A stretch of 40,273 bases of DNA from an uncultured Collinsella sp. (GTDB lineage Bacteria; Actinomycetota; Coriobacteriia; Coriobacteriales; Coriobacteriaceae): assembly GCA_949288855.1 (NCBI GenBank), contig CASELS010000006.1, positions 1-40,273 on the forward strand, read 5' to 3'. Under the pieces are notes generated by a model that saw nothing but the letters and a program-made list of their open reading frames with translations, ran no database searches and was not told the DNA's origin. This document shows positions 9,663 through 18,764 of this stretch, one piece after another (position 1 is the stretch's first letter; each line of letters opens with the position of its first letter). The position numbers were made by a program, and so were the translations under genes.

Positions 9663-10688
9663 ATGAAGGACTACACGGTTGCGATACTCGGCGCCACGGG
9701 TGCGGTGGGCACGCAGATGCTCCAGTGCCTTGAGGAGCAGGATTTTCCGGTAAGTAAGCTGCGCCTTCTGGCGAGCGCGCGCTCGGCGGGCAAGACGCTT
9801 TCCTTCCGCGGCGAGGACATCGTGATCGAGGAGGCCACGCCTGAATCGTTTGCGGGTTGCGACATCGTGCTCGGCGCGGCGGACGACGCTATCGCCAAGG
9901 CGCTTTTACCCGCGGCCGTCGAGGCGGGCGCCACGGTGGTGGACAACTCTCATGCCTTCCGTATGGACCCCGAGGTTCCGCTCGTCATCCCCGAGATCAA
10001 CGCCGAGGACATCTCTTGGCACCACGGCATCATTGCCAACCCCAACTGCGCTACCATCATCGCACTGGTGCCCACGTGGCCCATCCACCAGCTCGCCGGT
10101 GTGAAGCGCATGATTGTCTCGACCTATCAGGCCGCCTCTGGTGCCGGTGCGCCGGGCATGGCGGAGCTTGAGGCGCAGATCTGCGCCATGGGTCGCGGCG
10201 AGGAGATTCCTGAGCCGCGCGCGTTTGCGGCTCAGCTGGTAAGCAATCTGATTCCGCAGATCGGCGGCTTTAACGAGGAGGGCTATACCTCCGAGGAGAT
10301 GAAGCTCCAAAACGAGGGCCGCAAGATTATGCATCTGCCCGAGCTCGCCGTGTGCTGCACGTGCGTACGCGTACCGGTGCTCCGCTCGCATTCCGAGAGC
10401 GTCACGCTTGAGCTCGAGCGTCCCGTCACGCTCGAGGCGGTGCGCGAGGCGCTTGCCGCCGCGCCCGGCGTGAAGCTTGTGGACGACCGCGCCGCTGAGA
10501 GCGCGCACGACCGTTTCCCCATGCCGATCGATACCTCCGACCAAGACCTCATCTGGGTCGGTCGCGTGCGCCGCGACATCTCCAACCCCGATGTGGCGCG
10601 CGGCATTACCTTCTGGTGCTGCGGCGACCAGATTCGCAAGGGCGCGGCGACCAACGCCGTCCAAATTGCGAAGCTGCTCTGCGCTTAA
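9663..10688 (+). CDS. asd: Aspartate-semialdehyde dehydrogenase
   Basis: The 341-residue NADPH-dependent enzyme reduces aspartyl phosphate to aspartate semialdehyde, the branch point to lysine/diaminopimelate and to homoserine. The nucleotide-binding loop GATGAVG is at residues 10-16, the catalytic cysteine is C129 in NPNCATII, and STYQAASGAGAPGM completes the active site region. The ATG at 9663 has GAAGGG eight bases upstream; a slightly upstream ATG in frame (9645) lacks a comparable site. It follows lysC in the pathway but is separated from it by the convergent XRE gene, so it has its own promoter. A stable hairpin follows. Confidence 0.96.
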   Translation: MKDYTVAILGATGAVGTQMLQCLEEQDFPVSKLRLLASARSAGKTLSFRGEDIVIEEATPESFAGCDIVLGAADDAIAKALLPAAVEAGATVVDNSHAFRMDPEVPLVIPEINAEDISWHHGIIANPNCATIIALVPTWPIHQLAGVKRMIVSTYQAASGAGAPGMAELEAQICAMGRGEEIPEPRAFAAQLVSNLIPQIGGFNEEGYTSEEMKLQNEGRKIMHLPELAVCCTCVRVPVLRSHSESVTLELERPVTLEAVREALAAAPGVKLVDDRAAESAHDRFPMPIDTSDQDLIWVGRVRRDISNPDVARGITFWCCGDQIRKGAATNAVQIAKLLCA

Positions 10689-10721
10689 CTGCCGCAGCGG
10701 CTTTTGCTCATAGAGGGTGTA

Positions 10722-10758
10722 GAACGGGGCGCCGATGTTCATCATCGGTGCCCCGTTC
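10722..10758 (+). terminator. Hairpin terminator of asd
   Basis: Arms GAACGGGGCGCCGATG (10722-10737) and CATCGGTGCCCCGTTC (10743-10758) pair over 16 bp with one G-U wobble and a 5-base loop. No pronounced T-run follows. Confidence 0.75.
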
Positions 10759-10895
10759 CGTGCCGCTTCGTTCGAGCGGCCGATATTCGCTTTGCTGAGT
10801 TGTAGGCGTATTCCATCGCGTGAGCCAAAGCGTTTGTATGCGGCCCTTGCCTGGTGCGCAATGCGTCCGTCCGTGCGTTGCCCCGTGATTCGATG

Positions 10896-11018
10896 CGATA
10901 GTGGGCATCAAATTTGCGGAATGCCAAATAGACCCTTGATTTTGTGCCGATATGCACGTCGTTTTACCGGGATATAGCGGCGCTACTCGGCGTGCTCTGA
11001 ATTTGATGCCCACTATCG
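10896..11018. repeat. Element with perfect 19-bp inverted ends
   Basis: CGATAGTGGGCATCAAATT (10896-10914) and its exact reverse complement (11000-11018) enclose 85 bases. Outside the arms, pairing resumes after a two-base mismatch (ATTCGA to the left, TCGAAT to the right). The 419-base gap between the asd terminator and the aldo/keto reductase holds no gene I can support apart from this. It looks like a small non-autonomous repeat or a structured RNA. It has no terminator T-run and no visible target duplication. Confidence 0.7.
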
Positions 11019-11177
11019 AGTCGAATGGAAGAAAACGTGGTGCGCGCCGACGCCGGCGCGCGGTTGCGGCCTATACAGCGCCGCTCGCGGCATTGTCTTG
11101 CGCGCCCGGCTCTGCGCGGAAGCTATTCGCTACCATGAAAGAAGCAATGCCAACCCAGCTCATAGAAAGAGACCTCC

Positions 11178-12098
11178 ATGAAGAAGCAGCGGATCGGCAT
11201 GACAGGTATCGAGGCGTCGCGCGTCGCACTCGGTGTTATGCGCTTGGCGGGACGCACTGCCAAAGAGGCGGCGGCGACGGTTTCTGCCGCGCTCGAAGCG
11301 GGCATCGACTTCTTTGACTCGGCGGATATCTACGGCGCGGGCGAGAGCTCGCGCGCGCTCGGGCAGGCGCTGCGCGACCTCGATGTCCCGCGCGAGAGCG
11401 TCATCCTCCAGACAAAGGCGGGTATCGTGCCAGGTGAGCGCTACGATTTCTCGCGCGAACACCTTGAGCGCGCGCTCGATGCGGAGCTAGAGCGCTTGCA
11501 GACGGACTATGTGGACTTCTTTCTGCTCCATCGTCCCGATCCCTTGGTTGATATTGACGAACTGGCCGATACGCTCGGTGCCATGGTCGAGGCGGGTAAA
11601 GTGCGCCAGCTGGGCGTGAGCAATATGAACCCGTGGCAGATTGACCTCATCCAGAGTGCGCTCGAGGTGCCGCTCGAGGTGAACCAGCTGCAGTTTGGCC
11701 TGGGCCACACGCAGGCTATCGCCAGCGGGCTGCACGTCAACATGGGCGATGCACCGGCGACAGAGCGCGGCGGCGGCCTCATTGAGTGCGCGCGCCTCTA
11801 CGGCATGACCATCCAAGCGTGGAGTCCCTTCCAGTTTGGTACCTTTGCGGGCTGCTTTATCGGTCACCCGGACTTCCCAGAGCTCAACGCTGCGCTCGAT
11901 GAGGTGGCTGAGGCACATGGCACCACGTCAACGGCGGTGGCGACGGCGTGGATCTTGCGGCATCCGGCGAACATCCAGGTCATCTGCGGTTCCATGTCGC
12001 CGGACCATATCCGCGATGCCGCCGCGGGCGCCGACGTGGAGCTCACCCGCGCGGAGTGGTGGCGCCTCTATCAGGCGGCGGGCAACGACCTGCCCTAA
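11178..12098 (+). CDS. Aldo/keto reductase, YdhF-like
   Basis: The 306-residue NAD(P)H-dependent reductase carries the family tetrad: D47 and Y52 in DSADIYGAGESS, K80 in QTKAGI and H118 in LLHRPDP. FGVSN-type and terminal WILRHPANIQVICGSMSP segments complete the barrel. Overall it resembles E. coli YdhF in length and in HRPDPLVD..ELADTL. The physiological substrate is unknown. The ATG at 11178 has only a weak purine run (GAAAGAG) upstream. It is followed 80 bases later by the TIR fusion gene in the same direction; no strong terminator separates them, so readthrough is possible. Confidence 0.9.
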   Translation: MKKQRIGMTGIEASRVALGVMRLAGRTAKEAAATVSAALEAGIDFFDSADIYGAGESSRALGQALRDLDVPRESVILQTKAGIVPGERYDFSREHLERALDAELERLQTDYVDFFLLHRPDPLVDIDELADTLGAMVEAGKVRQLGVSNMNPWQIDLIQSALEVPLEVNQLQFGLGHTQAIASGLHVNMGDAPATERGGGLIECARLYGMTIQAWSPFQFGTFAGCFIGHPDFPELNAALDEVAEAHGTTSTAVATAWILRHPANIQVICGSMSPDHIRDAAAGADVELTRAEWWRLYQAAGNDLP

Positions 12099-12178
12099 GA
12101 GTGCGGATCCTCGGATGCGGGACCGTCTGCTGGGCCGTCCCCGCAATGCCCTAGACAGCGAGTAGGCTGGGGGAAGCC

Positions 12179-13573
12179 ATGGAGCAGTTTGATATCTTCA
12201 TCTCGTTCAAGAATACAGCCGAGAATGGTCTTCAGACGGAAGATGCGGCGCTTGCGGAGCAGGTGTACAAGGAGTTTTGCGCGCGCGGCATCAGCACGTT
12301 TTACAGCAACATCACGCTGCTGCGGCTCGGCGAGAGCGTCTACAAGCGTTCGATTGACAAAGCGCTTGACACGGCAAAGATCCTCATCGTCATAGGGACC
12401 GACCTCGCCTACATCAAATCGCGCTGGATTCGCTACGAGTGGGAGAGCTTCCATACCGATGTTCTGGACGGGGTAAAGGACGGCGAGATCATCACCTTTA
12501 CCAGAAACATCAATCCGCGTTCGCTGCCGCGGGCGCTGAGGAGCTATCAGAACTGCAACGCCGACGACATGGGCATAAGCGCGTTTTGCGATTTTGCCGA
12601 GAACGCGCTCAAGCGGTTCCAGGGGCAGTCGGCCGAAGGGCTCGACGAGGGCATCCCGCCAATGCCGGAGGTCCACTCCTTTGCGTCGATTCCCGCGGTC
12701 GACCGACGTCATAAGTCGGTATACTCCTCCACCTACGCTGATGAGGTTCGCAGGCTTAAGATCCAGGCGGCAAACTCCGCCTCGTCCGACCAGATCGCCC
12801 TTGATTATCTGCGCGACGAGGGCGTGCTGCGCGATCATATGGTCGTGCTTGACGCGGGCTGCGCCTACGGCTACGTTGCGCGTGACCGCTTTGCCGCGCT
12901 CGACTGCGTGGACAAGATCCTCTGCATTGACAACAACGCCGAGGTCATTGACCGTGCGCGCGAAATGCATGCAGACGAGCCCAAGATGGCCTTTGAGGTT
13001 ATCGACCTGGAGGCGAAGGATTTTAGCAAGCGTTTCCGGGCGCTTCTGGATGCACAGGGCATCGACAAGGTCGACATCATCTTCTCGGCGCTCACGCTGC
13101 ATCACCTGAAAGATCCCAACAAGGTGCTGCGTAATCTGAGGCGCTTCCTTTCCCCGAAGGGGCGCATTATCCTGCGCGGTTCAGACGACGGCAGCAAGCT
13201 CTGCTACCCCAAGAAGGAGCTGATGGACCAGATCATCCAGAAGAGTCTGACGGCCGAGGGCGTGTCCGATCGCCTGAACGGCCGCAAGCTCTTTACGCAG
13301 CTGGCCGACTCGGGGTATCACCAGATTCGCATCTTCAGCAACATGAAGGACCTGAGCAGCATCGACTTCGATGATCGCGAGGCGCTGTTCCGTGAGAGCT
13401 TTGCCTACCGCAGCGATTACTTTACCAAGGCCTACGAGCGCGACCCCTCAGACATGCAGCGGCGCAACGACTGCGAGTGGATGGAAGCCGCTCTCGAGCT
13501 TTTTGAAGAGCAGTTCTACGAGCGGAACTTCTGGTATTGCGAGTACGACTACATAGCCGTTGCCGAGCGGTAG
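12179..13573 (+). CDS. TIR domain fused to a class I methyltransferase
   Basis: This 464-residue protein joins a TIR domain (about 1-150) to a SAM-dependent methyltransferase (about 180-464). The TIR begins EQFDIFISFKNT, has GISTFYSNITLLRLGESVYKRSI, then ILIVIGT and SRWIRYEWESF. E87 in that last motif aligns with the catalytic glutamate of NAD-cleaving TIR domains such as SARM1 (WVHKE). The methyltransferase has motif I VVLDAGCAYGYV (D225-G231), acidic D251 in CIDNNAEVI, and IIFSALTLHHLKDPNKVL with the following RRFLSPKGRIILRG strand. GGGGGAAG precedes the ATG. I know of no characterised protein with this architecture. A role in NAD-based signalling or phage defence is possible but inferred. 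No effector or sensor gene is adjacent. Confidence 0.9.
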   Translation: MEQFDIFISFKNTAENGLQTEDAALAEQVYKEFCARGISTFYSNITLLRLGESVYKRSIDKALDTAKILIVIGTDLAYIKSRWIRYEWESFHTDVLDGVKDGEIITFTRNINPRSLPRALRSYQNCNADDMGISAFCDFAENALKRFQGQSAEGLDEGIPPMPEVHSFASIPAVDRRHKSVYSSTYADEVRRLKIQAANSASSDQIALDYLRDEGVLRDHMVVLDAGCAYGYVARDRFAALDCVDKILCIDNNAEVIDRAREMHADEPKMAFEVIDLEAKDFSKRFRALLDAQGIDKVDIIFSALTLHHLKDPNKVLRNLRRFLSPKGRIILRGSDDGSKLCYPKKELMDQIIQKSLTAEGVSDRLNGRKLFTQLADSGYHQIRIFSNMKDLSSIDFDDREALFRESFAYRSDYFTKAYERDPSDMQRRNDCEWMEAALELFEEQFYERNFWYCEYDYIAVAER

Positions 13574-13578
13574 GGTGC

Positions 13579-13602
13579 GGGGCCGCCTGCCGAGGCGGCC
13601 CC
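13579..13602. terminator. Hairpin terminator between the TIR fusion and the FtsX permease
   Basis: GGGGCCGCCT (13579-13588) and AGGCGGCCCC (13593-13602) pair perfectly around GCCG. It lies six bases after the stop codon of the TIR fusion gene and also downstream of the convergent permease gene. Confidence 0.8.
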
Positions 13603-13660
13603 ATGAGGCGTCGATTGGTCTCGTGAGCCATCGGAAAAGCGCGGTTACAGCGGCGTCGCA

Positions 13661-16600
13661 TTACTCCGGGCTTTTGAGGGCCTCGACCATGTTTGTACGG
13701 TCGAGCATGCGGTTGGTGATGAGGCTCACCGCGATGGCGAACACGATGGAGAATGCCGCGGCAAGGCCGAAGCACCACAGCCCCACCTCCACGTCGAAGT
13801 AAATCGACGGCATCTTGAGGATGTAGGTGAAGCTCTCGGAGAGCGCCCAGCCAGCGGGCAGGCCGACGACGATACCGATGAGCGAGAGCAGCAGCGTCTC
13901 CTTGTTGATGTAGGTGCGCACCTCTCGCTTGCGGAAGCCGAGGACCTTGATGGTGGCGATCTCGCGTTCGCGCTCACCGATGTTCACCGTCGAAAGGGTG
14001 AAGAGCACCACGAACGCAAGCCCCGCCGCGAGGGCAATGACCACGTAGACCACCACGTTGATGAGGGTGAAGCTTTCTTCGAACTGCTCATGCATCTTGG
14101 CGACACTTGTGATGGAGAGGAATTCCTCGTCGTCCTCAAGCGTGTCGGCAAAGGCGCGCTGCTCCTCTTGCGTGCCGTCGAGGTGGGCAAAGAAACCGTT
14201 GAGCTCAAGCGGGCCAAAGAGCTCCTCGTAGGCGGCTTCGGTCATGTAGACGGCGTTGCCGAGGTAGTTGCGTGTGATGGCAGCGACGGTGGGCTCCGCC
14301 TCGTCGAGCGCGCTCGTGGTTATCTCAACTGTGTCGCCTGCATCAAGGCCGAGCACGGTGGCAGCGTTGTTGGTGATGACCACACCTGCGTCCTCCAGAT
14401 CGATGTACTCGCCTGAGAGCGTCTCAAGCGAGACATAATCGTCAATGGAAGACCCGGTGGGAATGACGTAGAGCTGCATGCTCTCCTTGGCGCCGTCGAA
14501 CGCAACCGTCACGTTGTCCACGCCGATAGGCTCGATGCTCGTCACCTCGGGCGCATCCTCTAGCATGGCAAGACACGTGTCGTAGTCCTCTGCCATGGTT
14601 GCCGCCATGAGGTCGTAGCGGTAAATCTGCTCGTACTGGCGCGGGGCGAGCGACTCGACGGTGTTCTTGATGGAGAAGCCGCAGATGAGAAGTGCCGTGC
14701 AGCCCATGATGCCAAAGACCGTCATGAAGAAGCGCTTCTTGTAGCGGAAGAGGTTGCGTGCGGTGACCTTGTTGAGGAAACCCATGCGACGCCAGATGAA
14801 CGTGATGCGTTCGAGGAAGATGCGCGAGCCGGCGCGCGGCGCCTTGGGTCGCATGAGGGTGGCGGGCGTCTCGGCAAGTACGGCGCGGCAGCTCAGGAAC
14901 GTCGAGCCACCGATGCCAACCACAAAGGCAGCGATGCCGAGGACGGCGTAGAAGAGGTTGAAGTTGAGGGTGAACAGCGGGAGCAAATACATCGCCTGGA
15001 AGATGTAGAAGAGGATATAGGGGATGAGGACAAAGCCTGCGATGTCGCCGATAATGCCGCCGATGAGCGCGGCGGAGGCCGAGTAGACGAGGTACTTGGA
15101 GAGCGCGCGGGCCTTGGAGTAGCCAAGCGCCTTGTACAGACCGATGAGGACGCGCTCCTCGTCAACCATGCGGGTTGCCGTGGTGAGGCTCACGAGGACG
15201 GCAACGATGAAGAAGATGACGGGGATAATGCGGGCGATGGCCTCGATGGATGAGGCATCGGAGTCGACGCTCGAATAGCTGCCCAAACTTGAGCGGTCCT
15301 GCACGTACCAAGTTGCCTGCTCGACGGCAGCCACCTGGTCACGTGCGTCAGCAATCTGCTCGGCGGCGTCGGCGCGCTCCTCTTCGAGCGTGGCGCGGCC
15401 CTCATCGAGCTCCGCCTGGCCGTCGGCAATTTGCGCGAGCGCGTCGTCGAGCTGGCGCTGGGCATCGTTAAGCTGGGCGAGGGCGTCGGCGCGCTGCTGG
15501 ATAAGTTCCGCCTGACCCTCGGCAAGCTGCTTTTGCCCGTCGGCAAGCGCGGCGGCGTTCGTGTCGATGAGCGCTTGCGCCTGCGTGAGCTCGTCGTGGG
15601 CGCTCCAAAGCGCCGTCCATCCGTTGTCGATGAGCTTCTGTGCCTCAGCAAACCCGGTCTCTGCCTGGGTTTTTGCTGTGGCGATGCCCTCTTCGAGGAG
15701 GGGAAGGGCGGACTCAGCCTCGGCAAGGCCGGCTGCCGCCTGGATGCGTCCTTGGGCGAGTGCCGTAGCGTTCTGGTCGTTTTCGGGGTCTGCGAGCTGA
15801 GCGAGGCCGCCTTTGAGGTTATCGATGCCTGTCTGCTGCTCGGTGAGCGCGGTTTGCTGTGCGTTGAGCTGGGTGAGTGTGGCGTTAGCAGCTTCTAGCG
15901 TCTTCTCGAGTGTCGCCTTGCGTTCCTGGGTTTCTGCAAGCTTGGCAGCGGGCTCTTCACGCTCGGTCTGAAGCGCGGCAAGGTCGCTCTCGTAATCGGG
16001 GTCGTTGGGGTCGAGCGCGGCAATCTCGGCATCAATCGTGTCGAGTTTGCCTTGCAGCTTTTCGATGTCGTTACCGAGGGTCTCGAGCTCGCCGTTGGTA
16101 AGGGAAATCAGGGAGTTCGCCTGCTCTATGCCGGCGTTGAGCTGCGCGAGAAGGCTCTCGAGCTTAGTATTGATACTGGGGGCAACGGCATCGAGCGTTT
16201 GTGAGCTTTCATTGACTGCCTGCGAGAATGCGCTGACGGCCTCTGCCGTTGCTGCTTCGTCTGCGCCGTTGGCGTTCTGGACGCCCGTCCAGCTGTCGTT
16301 GAGTTTAGTCGCACACGCTCTCAGCTGCGTTGCCACGATAGTGAGGTCAGATTGCGCGTCTCCTGCGCCCGTACCAGCGTTCCATCCGCCTTCGCCGCCG
16401 ATGCCGCTGCTTGTGGTGTTGTCAATTGCGTCCTCGGCAGCGTCACCCTCGGTGCCGGAGCCGCCTGAGGCTGCGCCCATGTTCTCGATGCCGTCCGCCA
16501 GCTGCGAAAGACCGTCGGCAAGGGCAGACGCGGTGCCGTCGAGCTCGGCGATGGTCCCCGGTAGGGTTTCGACGGCGTTGTTCACCTCGTCGCGCTGCGC

Positions 16601-17866
16601 CTCAAGTCCGGGGAGTGTGGTCCCGTAGAACGTTTCCCGCTGCGAGTCGAGCTCCGCCTGGCCGTCGTAGAGCTCGCGCTCCGCGGCAGGGAGTTGAGCG
16701 TTGTATGCGGCGATGCCCTCGGCAAGCTCCGCACGTCCTTGCTCGAGTTCTGCCATGCCCTCGGCAAGCGTCAGACGGTTCTGATCTATGGTCGCTTGCG
16801 CATCGTCAAGCTGGGCGAGGGCGTCCGCGCGTTGGGTATCGAGCTCGCGCTGACCGTCGAACACTTCGGCCAAACTCTCGTTGAGCGTTTTTTGTCCGTC
16901 GGCGAGCTCCTGCTCGGCATCGGCAATCTGCTCGGCGGCATCCGCCTCGGCCTCGTCGATCTCGGCGTAGGCGTCGTTTTTGATGTCCTCGGTGCGGGCG
17001 CGTTCGCGCTGCGGCGCAAGGTCCTCCACACGGTCTTGGACCTCGTCCACCAGCGCTTCGTACTCCGCCGAATAGGCGGAAAGGTCGTTGGTCCCCGCTA
17101 CAGAGAGGTAGGCGACCGTGTAGGTCTCGGGGTCCACCACGGCGCTCTTGTCTACAAAGAAGGTGTAGTCGGAGGAGGTGGCAGCGCGGAAGGCGACGGG
17201 GCCTTCGGGCTGGGTGATGTTCGCGGGGTCTATGATGGTGCCGACGATGGTGTAGGTGCCGCCCGCTATGACGGGGTCGCCCTCGTCCTCGGTGTCGTCT
17301 GCGGCGGCTTCATCCTCATCATCGTTGGTACCGGTGTCGAGGTCAGATAGGCCCGTGGGGTCTTCTTGCGGGGTATCTTCCACCTCGACGGTGTCGCCGA
17401 TGCTCTTGCCTGCCTCGTTGAGGTAGTTCTGTGTGACCGCGACCTCGCCCGGGGCGTCCGGCAGCTCTCCTTCCACCAGATACGGCTCGTTGATGCCGGA
17501 ATCGAGCAGCGCCTTTGCGGCAACGGTTGCACGCAGCCCGTCAACGCGCGTGTAGGTCTCCTGCTCGTAGCCGCCCTCGACCGTCTCAACGCCCTCAACC
17601 GCGGCGAGCTCGGTAAGGTCGTCCTCCACAAGACCCAAGGTCGACTGCACCGATATATCGAACAGGTTCTGACGCGCGTACAGATCGTCTGCCGCCTGGC
17701 GCAGGTCGATGCACGCCATCGACAGACCGGTGAGCATGGTTGCGCCCAGCGCGGTGATGGCAACGATCGAGAGAAAGCGCTTCTTGCTCTTGGCAATGGT
17801 GCGCAGCGTGTCTTTGGTGAACGCTGCTGGGCCATGTGCGGATGGAGTCGTGCGGTGGCCTGTCAT
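13661..17866 (-). CDS. ABC transporter permease, FtsX type, with long coiled-coil ectodomain
   Basis: The 1,401-residue membrane protein has an N-terminal helix (about 30-52), a very large extracytoplasmic part, a three-helix FtsX unit (about 873-1000), another helix near 1055, a second ectodomain and a C-terminal FtsX unit (about 1265-1395). Residues about 275-860 are mostly heptad-rich coiled coil (repeats such as LADGQKQLAEGQAEL and ERADAAEQIADARDQV). The ATG is three bases after the ATPase stop codon, so the two are cotranscribed and probably coupled. Such pairs act in lipid or peptide export or in mechanotransmission at the envelope; the cargo is unknown. It is far longer than MacB or BceB permeases (650 or fewer residues). 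Confidence 0.9.
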   Translation of the reverse strand: MTGHRTTPSAHGPAAFTKDTLRTIAKSKKRFLSIVAITALGATMLTGLSMACIDLRQAADDLYARQNLFDISVQSTLGLVEDDLTELAAVEGVETVEGGYEQETYTRVDGLRATVAAKALLDSGINEPYLVEGELPDAPGEVAVTQNYLNEAGKSIGDTVEVEDTPQEDPTGLSDLDTGTNDDEDEAAADDTEDEGDPVIAGGTYTIVGTIIDPANITQPEGPVAFRAATSSDYTFFVDKSAVVDPETYTVAYLSVAGTNDLSAYSAEYEALVDEVQDRVEDLAPQRERARTEDIKNDAYAEIDEAEADAAEQIADAEQELADGQKTLNESLAEVFDGQRELDTQRADALAQLDDAQATIDQNRLTLAEGMAELEQGRAELAEGIAAYNAQLPAAERELYDGQAELDSQRETFYGTTLPGLEAQRDEVNNAVETLPGTIAELDGTASALADGLSQLADGIENMGAASGGSGTEGDAAEDAIDNTTSSGIGGEGGWNAGTGAGDAQSDLTIVATQLRACATKLNDSWTGVQNANGADEAATAEAVSAFSQAVNESSQTLDAVAPSINTKLESLLAQLNAGIEQANSLISLTNGELETLGNDIEKLQGKLDTIDAEIAALDPNDPDYESDLAALQTEREEPAAKLAETQERKATLEKTLEAANATLTQLNAQQTALTEQQTGIDNLKGGLAQLADPENDQNATALAQGRIQAAAGLAEAESALPLLEEGIATAKTQAETGFAEAQKLIDNGWTALWSAHDELTQAQALIDTNAAALADGQKQLAEGQAELIQQRADALAQLNDAQRQLDDALAQIADGQAELDEGRATLEEERADAAEQIADARDQVAAVEQATWYVQDRSSLGSYSSVDSDASSIEAIARIIPVIFFIVAVLVSLTTATRMVDEERVLIGLYKALGYSKARALSKYLVYSASAALIGGIIGDIAGFVLIPYILFYIFQAMYLLPLFTLNFNLFYAVLGIAAFVVGIGGSTFLSCRAVLAETPATLMRPKAPRAGSRIFLERITFIWRRMGFLNKVTARNLFRYKKRFFMTVFGIMGCTALLICGFSIKNTVESLAPRQYEQIYRYDLMAATMAEDYDTCLAMLEDAPEVTSIEPIGVDNVTVAFDGAKESMQLYVIPTGSSIDDYVSLETLSGEYIDLEDAGVVITNNAATVLGLDAGDTVEITTSALDEAEPTVAAITRNYLGNAVYMTEAAYEELFGPLELNGFFAHLDGTQEEQRAFADTLEDDEEFLSITSVAKMHEQFEESFTLINVVVYVVIALAAGLAFVVLFTLSTVNIGEREREIATIKVLGFRKREVRTYINKETLLLSLIGIVVGLPAGWALSESFTYILKMPSIYFDVEVGLWCFGLAAAFSIVFAIAVSLITNRMLDRTNMVEALKSPE

Positions 17867-17869
17867 GGT

Positions 17870-18571
17870 TTACCACTCGATATCCGCGATAGGGGTGGGG
17901 TGCGCGTTCAAGGTCATCTCGGTCACCTTGCCGCTCTTGAAGCGGATGAGGCGGTCCGCCATGGGCGCGAGCGCCGAGTTGTGCGTGATGATGATGACCG
18001 TGATGCCGTCGCGCCGGCAGGTGTCTTGCAAAAGCTGCAGGATCTGCTTGCCGGTCACGTAGTCGAGAGCTCCCGTGGGCTCGTCGCAAAGCAGGAGCTT
18101 GGGGTTCTTGGCGATAGCGCGCGCAATAGAGACGCGCTGCTGCTCGCCGCCAGAGAGTTGGGCGGGGAAGTTGCCCATGCGCGCCTCAAGGCCCACCTTG
18201 GCAAGAGTCTCGGCGGCGTCGAGAGCACCCGGACAGATCTGGCTCGCGAGCTCAACGTTTTCGAGCGCTGTCAGGTTGGGGACGAGGTTGTAGAACTGAA
18301 AGACAAAGCCCACGTCGGTACGACGGTATTCCACAAGCTCGGCCTCCGAGGCGCTTGATATGTCGCGGCCGTCCACCGTAACGGTGCCCGAGGTAAGCGT
18401 GTCCATGCCGCCCAAGATATTGAGCGCCGTGGTCTTGCCGGCGCCCGACGCGCCAAGGATCACGGCGAGCTCACCGCGCTCGACCGTAAAGCTCGCGCTG
18501 TCAAGCGCGTGGATGAGGGTCTCGCCCGAACCGTAGGCTTTGATTACGTCTTTGAACTCGATATATGCCAT
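17870..18571 (-). CDS. ABC transporter ATP-binding protein, MacB/LolD type
   Basis: The 233-residue ATPase powers the FtsX permease encoded downstream. It has Walker [10 protein letters not shown], the Q-loop in FVFQFYNL, signature LSGGEQQR, Walker [13 protein letters not shown] and the H-loop in IIITHN, with sequence most like the MacB/LolD/FtsE class. The ATG at 18571 is chosen because [16 protein letters not shown] is the normal family N-terminus and GAGG precedes it; the open frame begins 45 bases earlier. The TetR-type gene is divergent, separated by 193 bases with repeated CACTCGACA motifs, so repression by that regulator is likely. Confidence 0.94.
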   Translation of the reverse strand: MAYIEFKDVIKAYGSGETLIHALDSASFTVERGELAVILGASGAGKTTALNILGGMDTLTSGTVTVDGRDISSASEAELVEYRRTDVGFVFQFYNLVPNLTALENVELASQICPGALDAAETLAKVGLEARMGNFPAQLSGGEQQRVSIARAIAKNPKLLLCDEPTGALDYVTGKQILQLLQDTCRRDGITVIIITHNSALAPMADRLIRFKSGKVTEMTLNAHPTPIADIEW

Positions 18572-18613
18572 AGCGCGCGACCTCGCTGGGGATACGGAAT
18601 GCGGGATGCCGAT

Positions 18614-18699
18614 CACTCGACATCGTGTTGTCTACCCAGTATAGTGGGGCACAAGGCGGGCTTTGACGTGCACTCGACACCGCCGCGGCAATTGTCGAG
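18614..18699. promoter_or_regulatory. TetR promoter and candidate operators in the divergent region
   Basis: On the plus strand TCGACA (18617-18622) and TATAGT (18640-18645) are 17 bases apart. CACTCGACA occurs at 18614-18622, overlapping the -35, and again at 18671-18679, where CTCGACA is matched by inverted TGTCGAG at 18693-18699. These are candidate sites for the TetR-family product. Confidence 0.55.
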
Positions 18700-18764
18700 C
18701 GATGGTGACAAAGGGGCGGGGCGTTCGGCCGCTCCCTCTTTGCCCGGGGTTGGAGGGAGTGCCG

